From Spirulina sp. SIO3F2 (GTDB lineage Bacteria; Cyanobacteriota; Cyanobacteriia; Cyanobacteriales; Spirulinaceae), in contig JAAHHN010000020.1 of assembly GCA_010672165.1 (NCBI GenBank), forward strand, positions 1 to 51,356: DNA of 51,356 bases. Reading direction: 5' to 3'. This document shows positions 43,528 to 51,356 of the stretch, piece by piece. Both the position numbers and the translations under genes were made by a program. The notes beneath the pieces were generated by a model, which was not told where the DNA came from, searched no databases, and worked only from the letters and a program-made list of their open reading frames with translations. Numbering within the stretch: position 1 is the first letter of the stretch; each line of letters opens with the position of its first letter.

Positions 43528-43944
43528 CTAGCTCTTTGTTGGCCCACAACCACAGGAATTCGCATAGTAGGTCTGACTCCGAGCACCAAACCAAACATAG
43601 CGGTTGTCTCGAACCTGGCTGTAGAGGCGATCGCCTAGTGTTTTTACGCCTGGAATTGACCGATACATTTCCACAAAAACATCACCCAGTGGGAGCAAAC
43701 GCGCAATTTCCTCAGCTGCATCACTGCCCTGCCAACGTTGGGTCGGATCATTGTTTTTGATCAAAATCATGCCCAATTCACAGTCTTGAGGAGTAATCCC
43801 CCAATGCGCTAAAACAGATTGATCCTGCATTGGCGTATAGCCAAACTGGCCAGTGTGATCAAACTCTTGCAAGAGTTGCGTAAAAGTGATGCAAAGATTG
43901 CAATTGCCATCGTAGATAATGTGATAAGCAGGGGATTTTACCAT
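43528..43944 (-). CDS. DCC-family thiol-disulfide oxidoreductase-like protein (DUF393)
   Basis: About 138 residues from ATG 43944 (MVKSPAYHIIYDGNCNLC). The DGNCNLC motif near the N-terminus is the mark of the DCC/DUF393 family, thioredoxin-fold-like proteins of unclear substrate. Other family features are a central EEIARLLPLGD helix and W/Y-rich C-terminal half (YVWFGARSQTYYANSCGCG). A longer frame starts at 43962. It converges with the PEP-synthase-like gene and no partner is evident. Confidence 0.82.
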   Translation of the reverse strand: MVKSPAYHIIYDGNCNLCITFTQLLQEFDHTGQFGYTPMQDQSVLAHWGITPQDCELGMILIKNNDPTQRWQGSDAAEEIARLLPLGDVFVEMYRSIPGVKTLGDRLYSQVRDNRYVWFGARSQTYYANSCGCGPTKS

Positions 43945-44312
43945 CGGCACAGTGAAACACAATGAAGAAGAATGGGCAAGAAATTCTAAGGATAAAGCCT
44001 ACCGCCCTTGACCTCAACTCCTTAACTACCCTGAATGACACAGGCTTTACTGTAAGTTTGGAGTTTGTGGGTTTATTGGTTCAGTCCTTAGCTTTAATCA
44101 TAGAGTCTAGTGGTGCGGTTAGGCGCTTTTTTTATCGTAACAACAACCTAGCTGATGCCAGCCCGTCGCTACACGTTCTATGTAAAATTGCAGTATGTTA
44201 AAACACTTAATTTTTGCACTGCATCTTAGATCGTTGGCATGGGCTTCCCCCAGTTGATGAGGGGTTAGCCCCACAGCCTAGAATGGCAATTCTAGCTTAG
44301 ACAGAGTTATAG
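43945..44312. other. Divergent gap before the conserved hypothetical gene
   Basis: About 370 bases. An open plus frame at 43962-44201 lacks a ribosome site and family resemblance. The only structure noted is CTAGAAT-GGCA-ATTCTAG (44278-44295), a 7-bp inverted repeat 18 bases before the next start, possibly an operator. Confidence 0.4.
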
Positions 44313-45086
44313 GTGTCTGAAAATCCAACCCAAGCATCTATCTTCAGACCAATGCTCGATAAACTGCCCCAGCCCGCCCAGCAATGGGCCGAGAAGCTTC
44401 ATTGGCAGGAACGCCGTTACTTGTTGTCCCTGTGCCATCTGCTTTGTGCTGCACTGCCCGAGGCTCAGGCTCAATTTTTGGATCAATACACCGCAGATGG
44501 ATTGATCTCCAAAATCATTGAAGACTATGACACCCAAGCAAAGGTACAGCAGCATCTCGATAGTTTTCAAATCCAGACCCAGATCAATCCGGTTACGCTG
44601 CGCCATTACATTCGTCAGTTCTATGTTCACACTGCTCAAGATGCTCGCCGCGAACCGGATAAGTTTTTGGAGTCTGCCCTACGCTTAGTCATCAACCCCG
44701 AAGAGAAAAGCTATGTACTCAACTATATTCTCGGTTTCGAGTTACTCCAGATGATCTTTCAGATGAGTTGGCTGCAACAAGAACGCTTTTATTCTTTGCA
44801 ATATAACCAAGAAGAGTTTTTTTTAACCTACATCAAGCCAATTCAACATACCCACAGCATCAACGGCATTGTCCATCCCAAAGACAAAGATCTCTTCTTT
44901 GCCCAACGGAACTACTTTATCCATGTCCCTCAAATTCCCGCTAAGAAGCTGGTAGAGCTAGTGATGGTTACGTTCACCACTGAGGTTGTGAGCCATTTGG
45001 GTTTCTCCATTGTGCGTAACATTCGACCGGTACCGTTTGACTATAAATACATTTACCAGCCCGAAGGGACTCAGATTTTTTCTTGA
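44313..45086 (+). CDS. Conserved cyanobacterial hypothetical protein
   Basis: A 257-residue, mostly helical soluble protein starting at GTG. It seems familiar as a conserved cyanobacterial protein without a firm function, but I cannot name its family. Visible features are an N-terminal amphipathic region (LPQPAQQWAEKLHWQERRYLL), a central helical part rich in Gln and aromatic residues (IRQFYVHTAQDARREPDKFL) and a C-terminal NIRPVPFDYKYIYQPEGTQI. No membrane helix and no clear catalytic motif. It precedes sat by 124 bp on the same strand. Confidence 0.65.
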   Translation: MSENPTQASIFRPMLDKLPQPAQQWAEKLHWQERRYLLSLCHLLCAALPEAQAQFLDQYTADGLISKIIEDYDTQAKVQQHLDSFQIQTQINPVTLRHYIRQFYVHTAQDARREPDKFLESALRLVINPEEKSYVLNYILGFELLQMIFQMSWLQQERFYSLQYNQEEFFLTYIKPIQHTHSINGIVHPKDKDLFFAQRNYFIHVPQIPAKKLVELVMVTFTTEVVSHLGFSIVRNIRPVPFDYKYIYQPEGTQIFS

Positions 45087-45101
45087 CATATAATATATAT
45101 G
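45083..45101 (+). promoter_or_regulatory. Possible promoter/operator upstream of sat
   Basis: TTGACA (45083-45088) overlaps the preceding stop codon and runs into CATATA-ATA-TATATG (45087-45101), a 6-bp inverted repeat. It could combine a -35 element with a regulator site for sat. A good -10 at the right distance is not evident, so this is tentative. Confidence 0.3.
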
Positions 45102-45210
45102 TGAACGTATGCAATTGATTTGTTGGTTAAGGGTTTCTCCTGATTGATCAAGGCCATGGCCGGATACTGCTAGGATGAGTTCCTGGACTGTGTAGCCTCC
45201 TGCTAACCCT

Positions 45211-46377
45211 ATGAGTACCCAATCAAATCTAATCGCGCCCCACGGTGGACACCTAATCAATCGGATTGCCAGTGCAGCCGAAAAACAAGAATTTCTCGAA
45301 CAAGGCGATCGCCTGCCCCGGGTACAGCTTGATGAGCGTGCCTTTTCAGATTTAGTCATGATCGCCATTGGCGGCTTTAGCCCCCTCATCGGCTTTATGG
45401 GCCAAGCAGACTATGAAACAGTGGTCACTGATATGCGCCTGACCAATGGCACAGCTTGGGCAATTCCTGTAACGCTCTCGGTGAGCGAAGACGTTGCAGA
45501 CCCTCTCAAAGAAGGGAGTTGGGTTCGTCTTGATGACGCGACAGGGCGCTTTGTAGGGGTACTTGAACTCACCCAAAAATATCGCTATAACAAGGCCCAC
45601 GAAGCGATTAATGTCTATCGTACCGATGAAGATAAGCATCCTGGTGTAAAAGTAGTCTACGACCAAGGGCCCATTAACTTGGCAGGTCCTGTTTGGTTGC
45701 TAGAGCGTGATCCTCATCCCCTTTTCCCTACTTACCAAATTGATCCTGCCGTCTCGCGCCAACGTTTTGATGAACAGGGTTGGCAAACTGTTGTAGGCTT
45801 TCAAACCCGGAACCCCATCCATCGGGCCCATGAATATATCCAAAAATGTGCCCTAGAAATCGTCGATGGTTTGTTCTTACATCCGTTGGTGGGCGCAACC
45901 AAAAGCGATGACATCCCAGCCGATGTGCGGATGCGCTGCTATGAAATTATGATGGAGCATTATTTTCCGCAGGATCGCGTCATTCTGGCAATCAATCCCT
46001 CCGCCATGCGCTATGCTGGGCCCCGCGAAGCCATTTTCCATGCTTTGATTCGCAAAAACTACGGCTGTACCCATTTCATTGTGGGCCGCGATCATGCTGG
46101 TGTCGGTGATTATTATGGCACTTATGATGCTCAGAAAATTTTTGATGAATTCGAGCCTGGCGATCTCGGCATCCAACCCCTCAAATTTGAGCATGCCTTC
46201 TACTGCAAAAAAACAGGCCAGATGGCAACGGCGAAAACCAGCCCCAGTGGCCCTGAAGATCGCGTTCATCTCTCGGGTACAAAAGTTCGTGCTATGCTCC
46301 GAGACGGCAAATTGCCCCCCGCCGAGTTCTCGCGTCCGGAAGTCGCCGCAGAGCTAGCCCGAGCAATGCAAATTTAG
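45211..46377 (+). CDS. sat: Sulfate adenylyltransferase (ATP sulfurylase)
   Basis: A 388-residue homo-oligomeric ATP sulfurylase that forms adenosine-5'-phosphosulfate, the first step of sulfate assimilation. Motifs are [19 protein letters not shown] (about 47-65), the nucleotide-binding [15 protein letters not shown] with both histidines, [15 protein letters not shown] and [15 protein letters not shown]. Length and architecture match the Sat/Met3 type without a kinase domain. Confidence 0.97.
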   Translation: MSTQSNLIAPHGGHLINRIASAAEKQEFLEQGDRLPRVQLDERAFSDLVMIAIGGFSPLIGFMGQADYETVVTDMRLTNGTAWAIPVTLSVSEDVADPLKEGSWVRLDDATGRFVGVLELTQKYRYNKAHEAINVYRTDEDKHPGVKVVYDQGPINLAGPVWLLERDPHPLFPTYQIDPAVSRQRFDEQGWQTVVGFQTRNPIHRAHEYIQKCALEIVDGLFLHPLVGATKSDDIPADVRMRCYEIMMEHYFPQDRVILAINPSAMRYAGPREAIFHALIRKNYGCTHFIVGRDHAGVGDYYGTYDAQKIFDEFEPGDLGIQPLKFEHAFYCKKTGQMATAKTSPSGPEDRVHLSGTKVRAMLRDGKLPPAEFSRPEVAAELARAMQI

Positions 46378-46507
46378 GCTTAAATTTTTGTCTGAGCCAG
46401 TCATGATGGAGAGCAATTGAGATTATGTGAATCGTGCTCTTCCCAGTCCCGTTTACTGCTAGGCTGATAGCGAAGACCCGCATTTACGAATAAGTAAGCG
46501 AGGGGAG

Positions 46508-48751
46508 ATGAGATTGGATCGGCGAACATTTTTGCAACAGTTGAGTTCGCTGCTCGCGGTGGCGGGTGGAAGTACGATTGCCTCTGGCACCGCGCAGAGC
46601 GTAATTGCGTCACCACTAGTGCGGACGACATCATCCCCCAAGCCATTACCCCAATCGATTCGTCAGACTCTGAGTTCGGAGGGACAGCGAAAGCTAGCGT
46701 TATTGGTTGGGATCAATCACTATCCCCATCAGCCTAAGCTTGCTGGATGTACTACAGATGTGCAGCTACAGGCTGATCTACTTATCCATCGCTTTGGTTT
46801 TGACCCCAGTGATGTGGTCATGCTCACAGATCAGCAGGCATCTCGAGAAGCCATTGAAACTACGTTCACTGAACATCTGATTCAGCAAGCTCAGCCAGAC
46901 GATCAGGTGGTCTTCCATTTCAGTGGCTATGGCACTCAGGTGCACGTGCCAAACCATCGAGGAGAGGACGACTGGGTGAATGCGCTGCTCCCTCAGGATG
47001 GCGATAGTGTGGAAGGGGTCAGCAACTGTGTGTTGGAGCAAACCCTATTGTTGCTGGTTCGGTCTCTGGCAACAACCCAATGTACTGTGATTCTGGATAC
47101 TGCCTATTCTAGTATTGGCGAAGCGTGGCAGGGGGCCTGGCGATCGCGCTCCAACCCTGATTTATCGGTTGTGCAACCCAGCCAAGCTGAGCTGGCTTTT
47201 GCTCAACAACTGTTGCTGAACCGACCCCGAAAAATCCTCAATGAGCAACTCAGTTGGTCAGCTTTACCGACATGTTTGATTACCATGCCTGGAGCAGTAG
47301 AAGGCCAATGGCAAGGATTTAGTGCGGGTTTGTTAACGAGTGCCTTAGTGCAGTGGCTCTGGGCTAGCTCGGAACCTACAACGACAAATTTGACCCTGGC
47401 CCATCTCCATGATCGGCTGACACCGATCACCCACCATACTCCTCAAATTGAACCGGCCACTGCGACTCCTTTGAGTTATACCCAAACCCCCGCTACTGTG
47501 TGGGGGGGTGAAGGTTATATCCAGTCGCGGATTGATGCACAGACCGTTAATCTCAAGCTTACTGGGCTGACTGGTGAAGTCTGGTCCAATTATGGTCTGC
47601 GATCGCAATTTCAGGTGCTCGATGCTCAGGGACAACCCGAAGCGGTCATTGAACTCCGCAACAAAACCAAGCTGCAAGGTAAAGCCGTACTCATCAGTGG
47701 CACAAGCCGACTGGCTATAGGACAACTCATCCAAGAGCGAGTCCGTTGTTTGCCTCGAAATTTAGGCTTAGCGATCGCGCTTGATCGAAATCTACAGCGT
47801 ATTGAACGTGTCGATGCAACCAGTGTTTTAGCCAGTATTCCCGCTGTCAGTAACGTCGCCCTGACCGGTGAGCAACCTGCGGACTATCTCTTTGCCAAGC
47901 GAACGGTGGGAACCCCAGTGACTGTAGCTACCACCCAAGCTTTCAACACACCGATTGGCTATGGTTTTTTCTCAGTAGGGGGACTGGCAATCCCCAAAAC
48001 CTCAGGTACGGTTGATGAGGCGGTTATTGTTGCCATCAACCGTATTGTCCCCACCTTGGATACCTTACTCGCCATCAAGTGGTGGCGATTATTGCTCAAT
48101 GAGATGTCAAGCCAACTTCCGACCACTGTTATGGTAGAGTCACTCGCACAAGACGAGCCTAACCCTGTCGCCGTTGCACCGGGCAGTCTAGACAATGACA
48201 TAATTGCTTACCATTACAGTCATCGTTGTGCAGACCTTTCATTCATCCCTCAAGCATCGAGCGCTCAGTCTATTCCTTTGGGAACCCGGGTGTGTTATCA
48301 CCTCATCAATCCCAATGATTTCCCTCTATATGCCTTAGTGCTCACCATTGATAGCCAAGGAATGACAAGTGTCTTTGTTGCTCAAGATTTACATCTGAGC
48401 CAACCCCATTTGCAAATCATGCCCAACAGCACCTTGACCTTGCCAATGTCGACAGCAGATTTAAGTCCAGGTATGATGCTACGTTCGCCCGGTCTAGAAC
48501 AAACTTTTGTCTTTTTGTGTCGTCAACCCTGGCAACAGGCCACACAGATTTTAGAGCAAGAGCCCTTAACCGAAGGGGTTCGCAATAAAATGGTTGAGAT
48601 TAAATCACCCTGGCGCTTCACCCAAGCAATGCTCGAAGATCTTCACCGAACGAGCCTCACCTGGGAAAAATTACTCAATATTCCTACTGAGCACTACGTA
48701 CTACATAACCATGTCTGGGCAGGGTTTCGAGTTGTGTATACAGTTGTCTAG
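46508..48751 (+). CDS. Tat-exported pseudo-orthocaspase (peptidase C14-like)
   Basis: A 747-residue protein. A twin-arginine signal (DRRTFLQQLSSLLAVAGG) covers 4-21. A caspase p20-like domain follows (about 57-330; KLALLVGINHYPHQPKLAGC, RFGFDPSDVVMLTD). The catalytic His of HFSGHG is Tyr141 (HFSGYGTQV), and the Cys of DSCHSG is Ala199 (ILDTAYSSIGE), so proteolysis by the normal dyad is excluded. The C-terminal ~180 residues resemble a DUF4384-like beta domain (RVCYHLINPNDFPLYALVLT). Dyad-substituted orthocaspases are known to be frequent in cyanobacteria; function unknown, perhaps scaffolding outside the cytoplasm. Confidence 0.85.
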   Translation: MRLDRRTFLQQLSSLLAVAGGSTIASGTAQSVIASPLVRTTSSPKPLPQSIRQTLSSEGQRKLALLVGINHYPHQPKLAGCTTDVQLQADLLIHRFGFDPSDVVMLTDQQASREAIETTFTEHLIQQAQPDDQVVFHFSGYGTQVHVPNHRGEDDWVNALLPQDGDSVEGVSNCVLEQTLLLLVRSLATTQCTVILDTAYSSIGEAWQGAWRSRSNPDLSVVQPSQAELAFAQQLLLNRPRKILNEQLSWSALPTCLITMPGAVEGQWQGFSAGLLTSALVQWLWASSEPTTTNLTLAHLHDRLTPITHHTPQIEPATATPLSYTQTPATVWGGEGYIQSRIDAQTVNLKLTGLTGEVWSNYGLRSQFQVLDAQGQPEAVIELRNKTKLQGKAVLISGTSRLAIGQLIQERVRCLPRNLGLAIALDRNLQRIERVDATSVLASIPAVSNVALTGEQPADYLFAKRTVGTPVTVATTQAFNTPIGYGFFSVGGLAIPKTSGTVDEAVIVAINRIVPTLDTLLAIKWWRLLLNEMSSQLPTTVMVESLAQDEPNPVAVAPGSLDNDIIAYHYSHRCADLSFIPQASSAQSIPLGTRVCYHLINPNDFPLYALVLTIDSQGMTSVFVAQDLHLSQPHLQIMPNSTLTLPMSTADLSPGMMLRSPGLEQTFVFLCRQPWQQATQILEQEPLTEGVRNKMVEIKSPWRFTQAMLEDLHRTSLTWEKLLNIPTEHYVLHNHVWAGFRVVYTVV

Positions 48752-48876
48752 ATAAAAGTCAAACTTTAAAGGTGATGTCTGATGTTGTTAAGGACAAACT
48801 CGTTCAGAATAGTATCAATCAATGTGTATTCCGATGACAGACGATTTACTGCACAAATAGGGGGACGAGCGCAATT

Positions 48877-49416
48877 ATGTCTCAGTTGGTTGTGGAAATT
48901 CTTTCAGCTGATGAAATTCGCCGGACGCTCAGACGTTTGGCCTCAGAAATAATCGAACGAGTACAGGATCTCTCTAAACTAGCGCTCTTGGGTATCCATA
49001 CCCGTGGTGTTCCCCTTGCATATGCTTTAGCTAGGCAAATTCAACTTCTAGAACAAACTTCCGTCTCTGTGGGTGCTCTAGATATTACGTTCTATCGAGA
49101 TGATCTCGATCAAATTGGCCCCCGTACCCCCAATAAGAGTCAAATCCCCTTTGATTTAAGTAATAAAGTTGTGGTTCTGGTCGATGATGTCATCTATAAA
49201 GGCCGAACCGTTCGAGCTGCCCTCAATGCGGTGACAGACTATGGCCGTCCTGAACTTATTTATTTGGGGGTGTTGGTCGATCGCGGCCATCGTCAACTCC
49301 CCATCCACCCCGATTTTACAGGCAAGCATCTTCCTACCGCCTCAGAAGAAACAGTCAAGGTCTATGTGGAATCTATTGATGGGCGAGATGCGGTGGAATT
49401 GATTCGAGCACCGTAA
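48877..49416 (+). CDS. pyrR: PyrR: pyr regulator / uracil phosphoribosyltransferase
   Basis: A 179-residue type I phosphoribosyltransferase. The PRPP loop [20 protein letters not shown] (about 103-122) is canonical, and [20 protein letters not shown] and DITFYRDDL are PyrR-specific. In Bacillus it binds pyr mRNA to cause attenuation and also makes UMP from uracil. No pyr gene or attenuator is adjacent here, so only the enzyme role is suggested by context. Confidence 0.93.
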   Translation: MSQLVVEILSADEIRRTLRRLASEIIERVQDLSKLALLGIHTRGVPLAYALARQIQLLEQTSVSVGALDITFYRDDLDQIGPRTPNKSQIPFDLSNKVVVLVDDVIYKGRTVRAALNAVTDYGRPELIYLGVLVDRGHRQLPIHPDFTGKHLPTASEETVKVYVESIDGRDAVELIRAP

Positions 49417-49606
49417 GCATTCCACCAGAGTGTGTCATCCACTGGGGCTGTAAGCCAGCTATAGTAACGCCTTGACATCTAATCAATAGCCGCCTCCAGC
49501 TATTAATAATCAAGTTTGCTTTGACAGGACTTGTATATCTATGTTGATGGCAACGCTTCAGTCTAACTTGCATTATTCATAACCTTTATCCAAAACCACT
49601 GAATAC

Positions 49607-49736
49607 TAGGGCGCGTCGTCAGTTAATACCAAAAGTCTTATGGGACAAGAGATAGAGCGCCCGACCCAAAAAAGCAGAAAAGGGGCTGTAAGTCAGTCAC
49701 AGCAAGCGTTTGAAATCCAACTGACGACAGCCCCTA
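49607..49736. mobile_element. MITE-like element, copy 2
   Basis: About 130 bp with ends TAGGGCGCGTCGTCAGTTAA and, read on the other strand, TAGGGGCTGTCGTCAGTTGG, matching copy 1 at 12718-12847 over its length. Flanks are CTAG on the left and CTAA on the right. No coding frame. Confidence 0.78.
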
Positions 49737-49748
49737 ATTTAATCAAGT

Positions 49749-49836
49749 GGCGGGCAAGATGCCCGCGCTACGGACTGTAGAGCACGAACATCGTAGCGCA
49801 GGCGTCCCCGCCTGCTTGATGAATAGTCCAGGCTAA
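49749..49836 (+). repeat. Dispersed double-hairpin repeat, copy B
   Basis: Two self-complementary halves: GCGGGCAAGATGCCCGC and GCAGGCGTCCCCGCCTGC-like (read with neighbouring bases), separated by about 28 bases. It starts 12 bases after MITE copy 2. With copies A (8769-8851, opposite orientation) and C (36957-36980, half) it forms a repeat family. The rest of 49417-50038 shows no gene. Confidence 0.75.
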
Positions 49837-50038
49837 CCGTATTTCTGTTACAGTTTACGCTAGCCTAATGAATAGGGAAGGACTAATGAACTCTAATCTA
49901 TCAGATATTCGCTCTGCGTTAGATTAACGTATCTGACCCCTGACTCTCTCAAGTGATATCCCCACTACAGTTAAAAACTAAAACCCTTTCCTCTAATCTA
50001 AATTCTGCTGACTTAACTGTTAGATTCTACCTTTTGCT

Positions 50039-50614
50039 ATGAAACGTCGCAGCCGTCCTACCTACGATCGCGCCTATGAGCCCGATTATGGCCGCTCCCC
50101 AAAGCGTCCTGACCCGAAACAGTCAGGGGGGTTGAATTTTAACTATTTAACGATCGCGCTCCTGGGCGGGGTGTTTGTCTTGGGGATTGCGATGGGAATG
50201 ACCTTTAGTACCGTTTCACCGGGCGACAATATTTCCAATGTGGCTTCTCGGGAAGTGATCGATCGCTATGCGCCCAACCCTGAGATTTGTAGTCAATATG
50301 GGGCGAGCGCCATTGTGACGGATATGCAACTTTACGTTACGCTCAATCCTTTTAATGTCTATCTTACCCAACCTGTGATGCAACCCGGTTGTGTACTGCG
50401 GCGCAACAACTGGTCAATCTTGCAACAGCGCAAACTGATCTCCAATGAACAGGTCAATGATTGTAAAAATCGGATGAATACATTTGGTTTTACAGGCAAT
50501 CTTGAAGGTGATAATCCGGACATCACCTGCATTTATCAAAACAACGAGGCGGGAAATCTGTTTCTCAAGCAGACCGGATCAGGGAATGCACCAACGGAGA
50601 CGGAGAAGTTTTAG
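50039..50614 (+). CDS. DUF3172 membrane-anchored protein
   Basis: A 191-residue protein of the cyanobacterial DUF3172 family as I recognise it. A charged, Arg/Asp/Pro-rich N-terminal 32 residues precede one membrane helix at about 36-56 (LTIALLGGVFVLGIAMGMTF). A conserved extramembrane domain follows, with four Cys (PEICSQYGASA, MQPGCVLRRNNW, NDCKNRMNTFGF, DITCIYQ) that may form two disulfides. Function unknown. Its stop codon runs directly into a short tandem repeat. Confidence 0.85.
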   Translation: MKRRSRPTYDRAYEPDYGRSPKRPDPKQSGGLNFNYLTIALLGGVFVLGIAMGMTFSTVSPGDNISNVASREVIDRYAPNPEICSQYGASAIVTDMQLYVTLNPFNVYLTQPVMQPGCVLRRNNWSILQQRKLISNEQVNDCKNRMNTFGFTGNLEGDNPDITCIYQNNEAGNLFLKQTGSGNAPTETEKF

Positions 50615-50655
50615 AGTTCAAGGTTCAAAGTTCAGAGTTCAGAGTTCAAAGTTAG
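50613..50655. repeat. Short tandem repeat, GTTCA-based
   Basis: Consecutive variants of AGAGTTCA, AAGTTCA and GGTTCAA fill the bases after the DUF3172 stop. A related, inverted block TTTTGAACCCTGAACTT is at 50762-50778 and encodes the last residues of rfbB. Confidence 0.7.
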
Positions 50656-50750
50656 GAGTTGAGAGAATTCAAGGCAAAACAAACACACTGTCTTGCAATG
50701 CCTCATCTCTCTGTTCAGGATCTATGTTGTTGGTTGCCCCTTGATTTTGT

Positions 50751-51356
50751 CTAAACTCCAATTTTGAACCCTGAACTTAAATTCTCCCACCAATCTCGAT
50801 GGTCGATATACCATTGCACCGTCTGACGTAAACCCGTTTCAATATCGGTTTGGGGTCGCCAGCCAAATTGGATCATCAGTTTGTTGGCATTAATCGCATA
50901 GCGGCGATCGTGGCCAGGGCGATCGCTGACAAAGGTAATTAAATCCCGAGATGGCCGAACGGGGAGATTGGGAGCCAGTTCATCCATCAGCTTACACAAC
51001 AAGTTCACAAGATTTAGGTTACGGACCTCGTTGTTGCCACCGATATTGTAAGTTTGACCCGGTTTGCCCCGATGAATCACCGTATCTAGTGCCTGACAAT
51101 GGTCTTGCACATAGAGCCAATCGCGGATGTTTTGACCATCACCATAGACTGGAATGGGTTGACCTTGGAGGATATTAATACAGGTTAAGGGAATTAGCTT
51201 TTCTGGGTGATGATAGGGGCCATAGTTATTAGAGCAATGGGTGGTAATCGTAGGTAATCCGTAGGTGTGGTGATAGGCGCGAACCAGGTGATCGCTCCCA
51301 GCTTTAGATGCAGCATAGGGACTGTTGGGGACGTAGGGACTGGCTTCTTTAAAAGA
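50751..51356 (-). CDS. rfbB: dTDP-glucose 4,6-dehydratase, 3' part
   Basis: The C-terminal 201 residues; the 5' end lies beyond the window. The frame is open to the last base, further than the internal ATG at 51110 suggests. Extended-SDR motifs are present: [15 protein letters not shown] with the catalytic Tyr-x3-Lys, [56 protein letters not shown] and the tail [14 protein letters not shown]. It makes dTDP-4-keto-6-deoxyglucose for surface sugars such as rhamnose. The last nine residues (LSSGFKIGV) are encoded by repeat-like sequence. Confidence 0.93.
   Translation of the reverse strand, partial: SFKEASPYVPNSPYAASKAGSDHLVRAYHHTYGLPTITTHCSNNYGPYHHPEKLIPLTCINILQGQPIPVYGDGQNIRDWLYVQDHCQALDTVIHRGKPGQTYNIGGNNEVRNLNLVNLLCKLMDELAPNLPVRPSRDLITFVSDRPGHDRRYAINANKLMIQFGWRPQTDIETGLRQTVQWYIDHRDWWENLSSGFKIGV

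Noticed and set aside
43962-44201. 79-codon plus-strand frame upstream of the conserved hypothetical gene
   Set aside because: No ribosome site and no recognisable sequence; it would also overlap the start region of the DCC gene.

Overview
This is a cyanobacterial chromosome segment. The evidence is an allophycocyanin operon (apcA-apcB-apcC), a photosystem II cluster (rubA-ycf48-psbE-psbF-psbL-psbJ) with a separate psbY, a complete kaiABC clock operon, the phycobilisome-degradation gene nblA, and the HIP1 octamer GCGATCGC at high density (26 sites read in the first 24.7 kb). An hpsA-hpsB-hpsC-type cluster of pilin-like genes points to a filamentous, probably gliding, strain, because hps genes are known mainly from motile filamentous cyanobacteria. 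I cannot name the species.

Layout. 1-1.1 kb: PIN-domain gene and a SLOG (TIGR00725-like) gene. 1.2-3.5 kb: arsenic resistance (arsR, ACR3-type arsB, glutaredoxin-type arsC) with an ATCAA-N6-TTGAT operator in front of arsB. 3.8-5.5 kb: apcABC, its terminator, and a convergent nblA too short for ordinary ORF calling. 5.7-8.7 kb: secreted TPR-CHAT protein. 9.0-12.5 kb (minus strand): mreB-mreC-mreD-mtnP. 12.7-15.4 kb: a MITE-like element, ssb, a small acidic protein and a dynamin-like GTPase. 15.5-18.4 kb: kaiA, kaiB, kaiC. 18.4-23.0 kb: a CPXCG zinc-ribbon gene disturbed by a 19-bp tandem duplication, a secreted peroxiredoxin Q, ribBA and a DICT-GAF histidine kinase. 23.1-25.6 kb: rubA-ycf48-psbEFLJ, closed by a perfect palindromic terminator. 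25.7-27.8 kb: GH13 glucanohydrolase-like enzyme. 27.8-36.3 kb (minus strand): hpsA, hpsB, hpsC and a FimT/GspH-like pseudopilin. 36.7 kb: psbY. 37.1-40.1 kb: the homologous enolpyruvyl transferases murA and aroA, divergently placed. 40.2-43.9 kb: family-4 uracil-DNA glycosylase, a degenerate PEP-synthase-like protein and a DCC thiol-disulfide protein. 44.3-49.4 kb: conserved hypothetical protein, sat, a Tat-exported pseudo-orthocaspase and pyrR. 49.4-51.4 kb: a repeat-rich gap, a DUF3172 membrane protein and the 3' part of rfbB.

Most genes are housekeeping or photosynthetic and belong to known families. The less ordinary items are the convergent apc/nblA pair, a long-range stem between apcB and apcC, the 19-bp frameshifting duplication, a family of short mobile and palindromic repeats, an orthocaspase whose catalytic dyad is lost, a PEP-synthase relative without its ATP-site signature, and the giant pilin-like HpsA cluster. 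I found no rRNA, tRNA, CRISPR array or intact transposase gene. Coordinates come from reading the sequence; functions come from remembered family motifs, with no database search.
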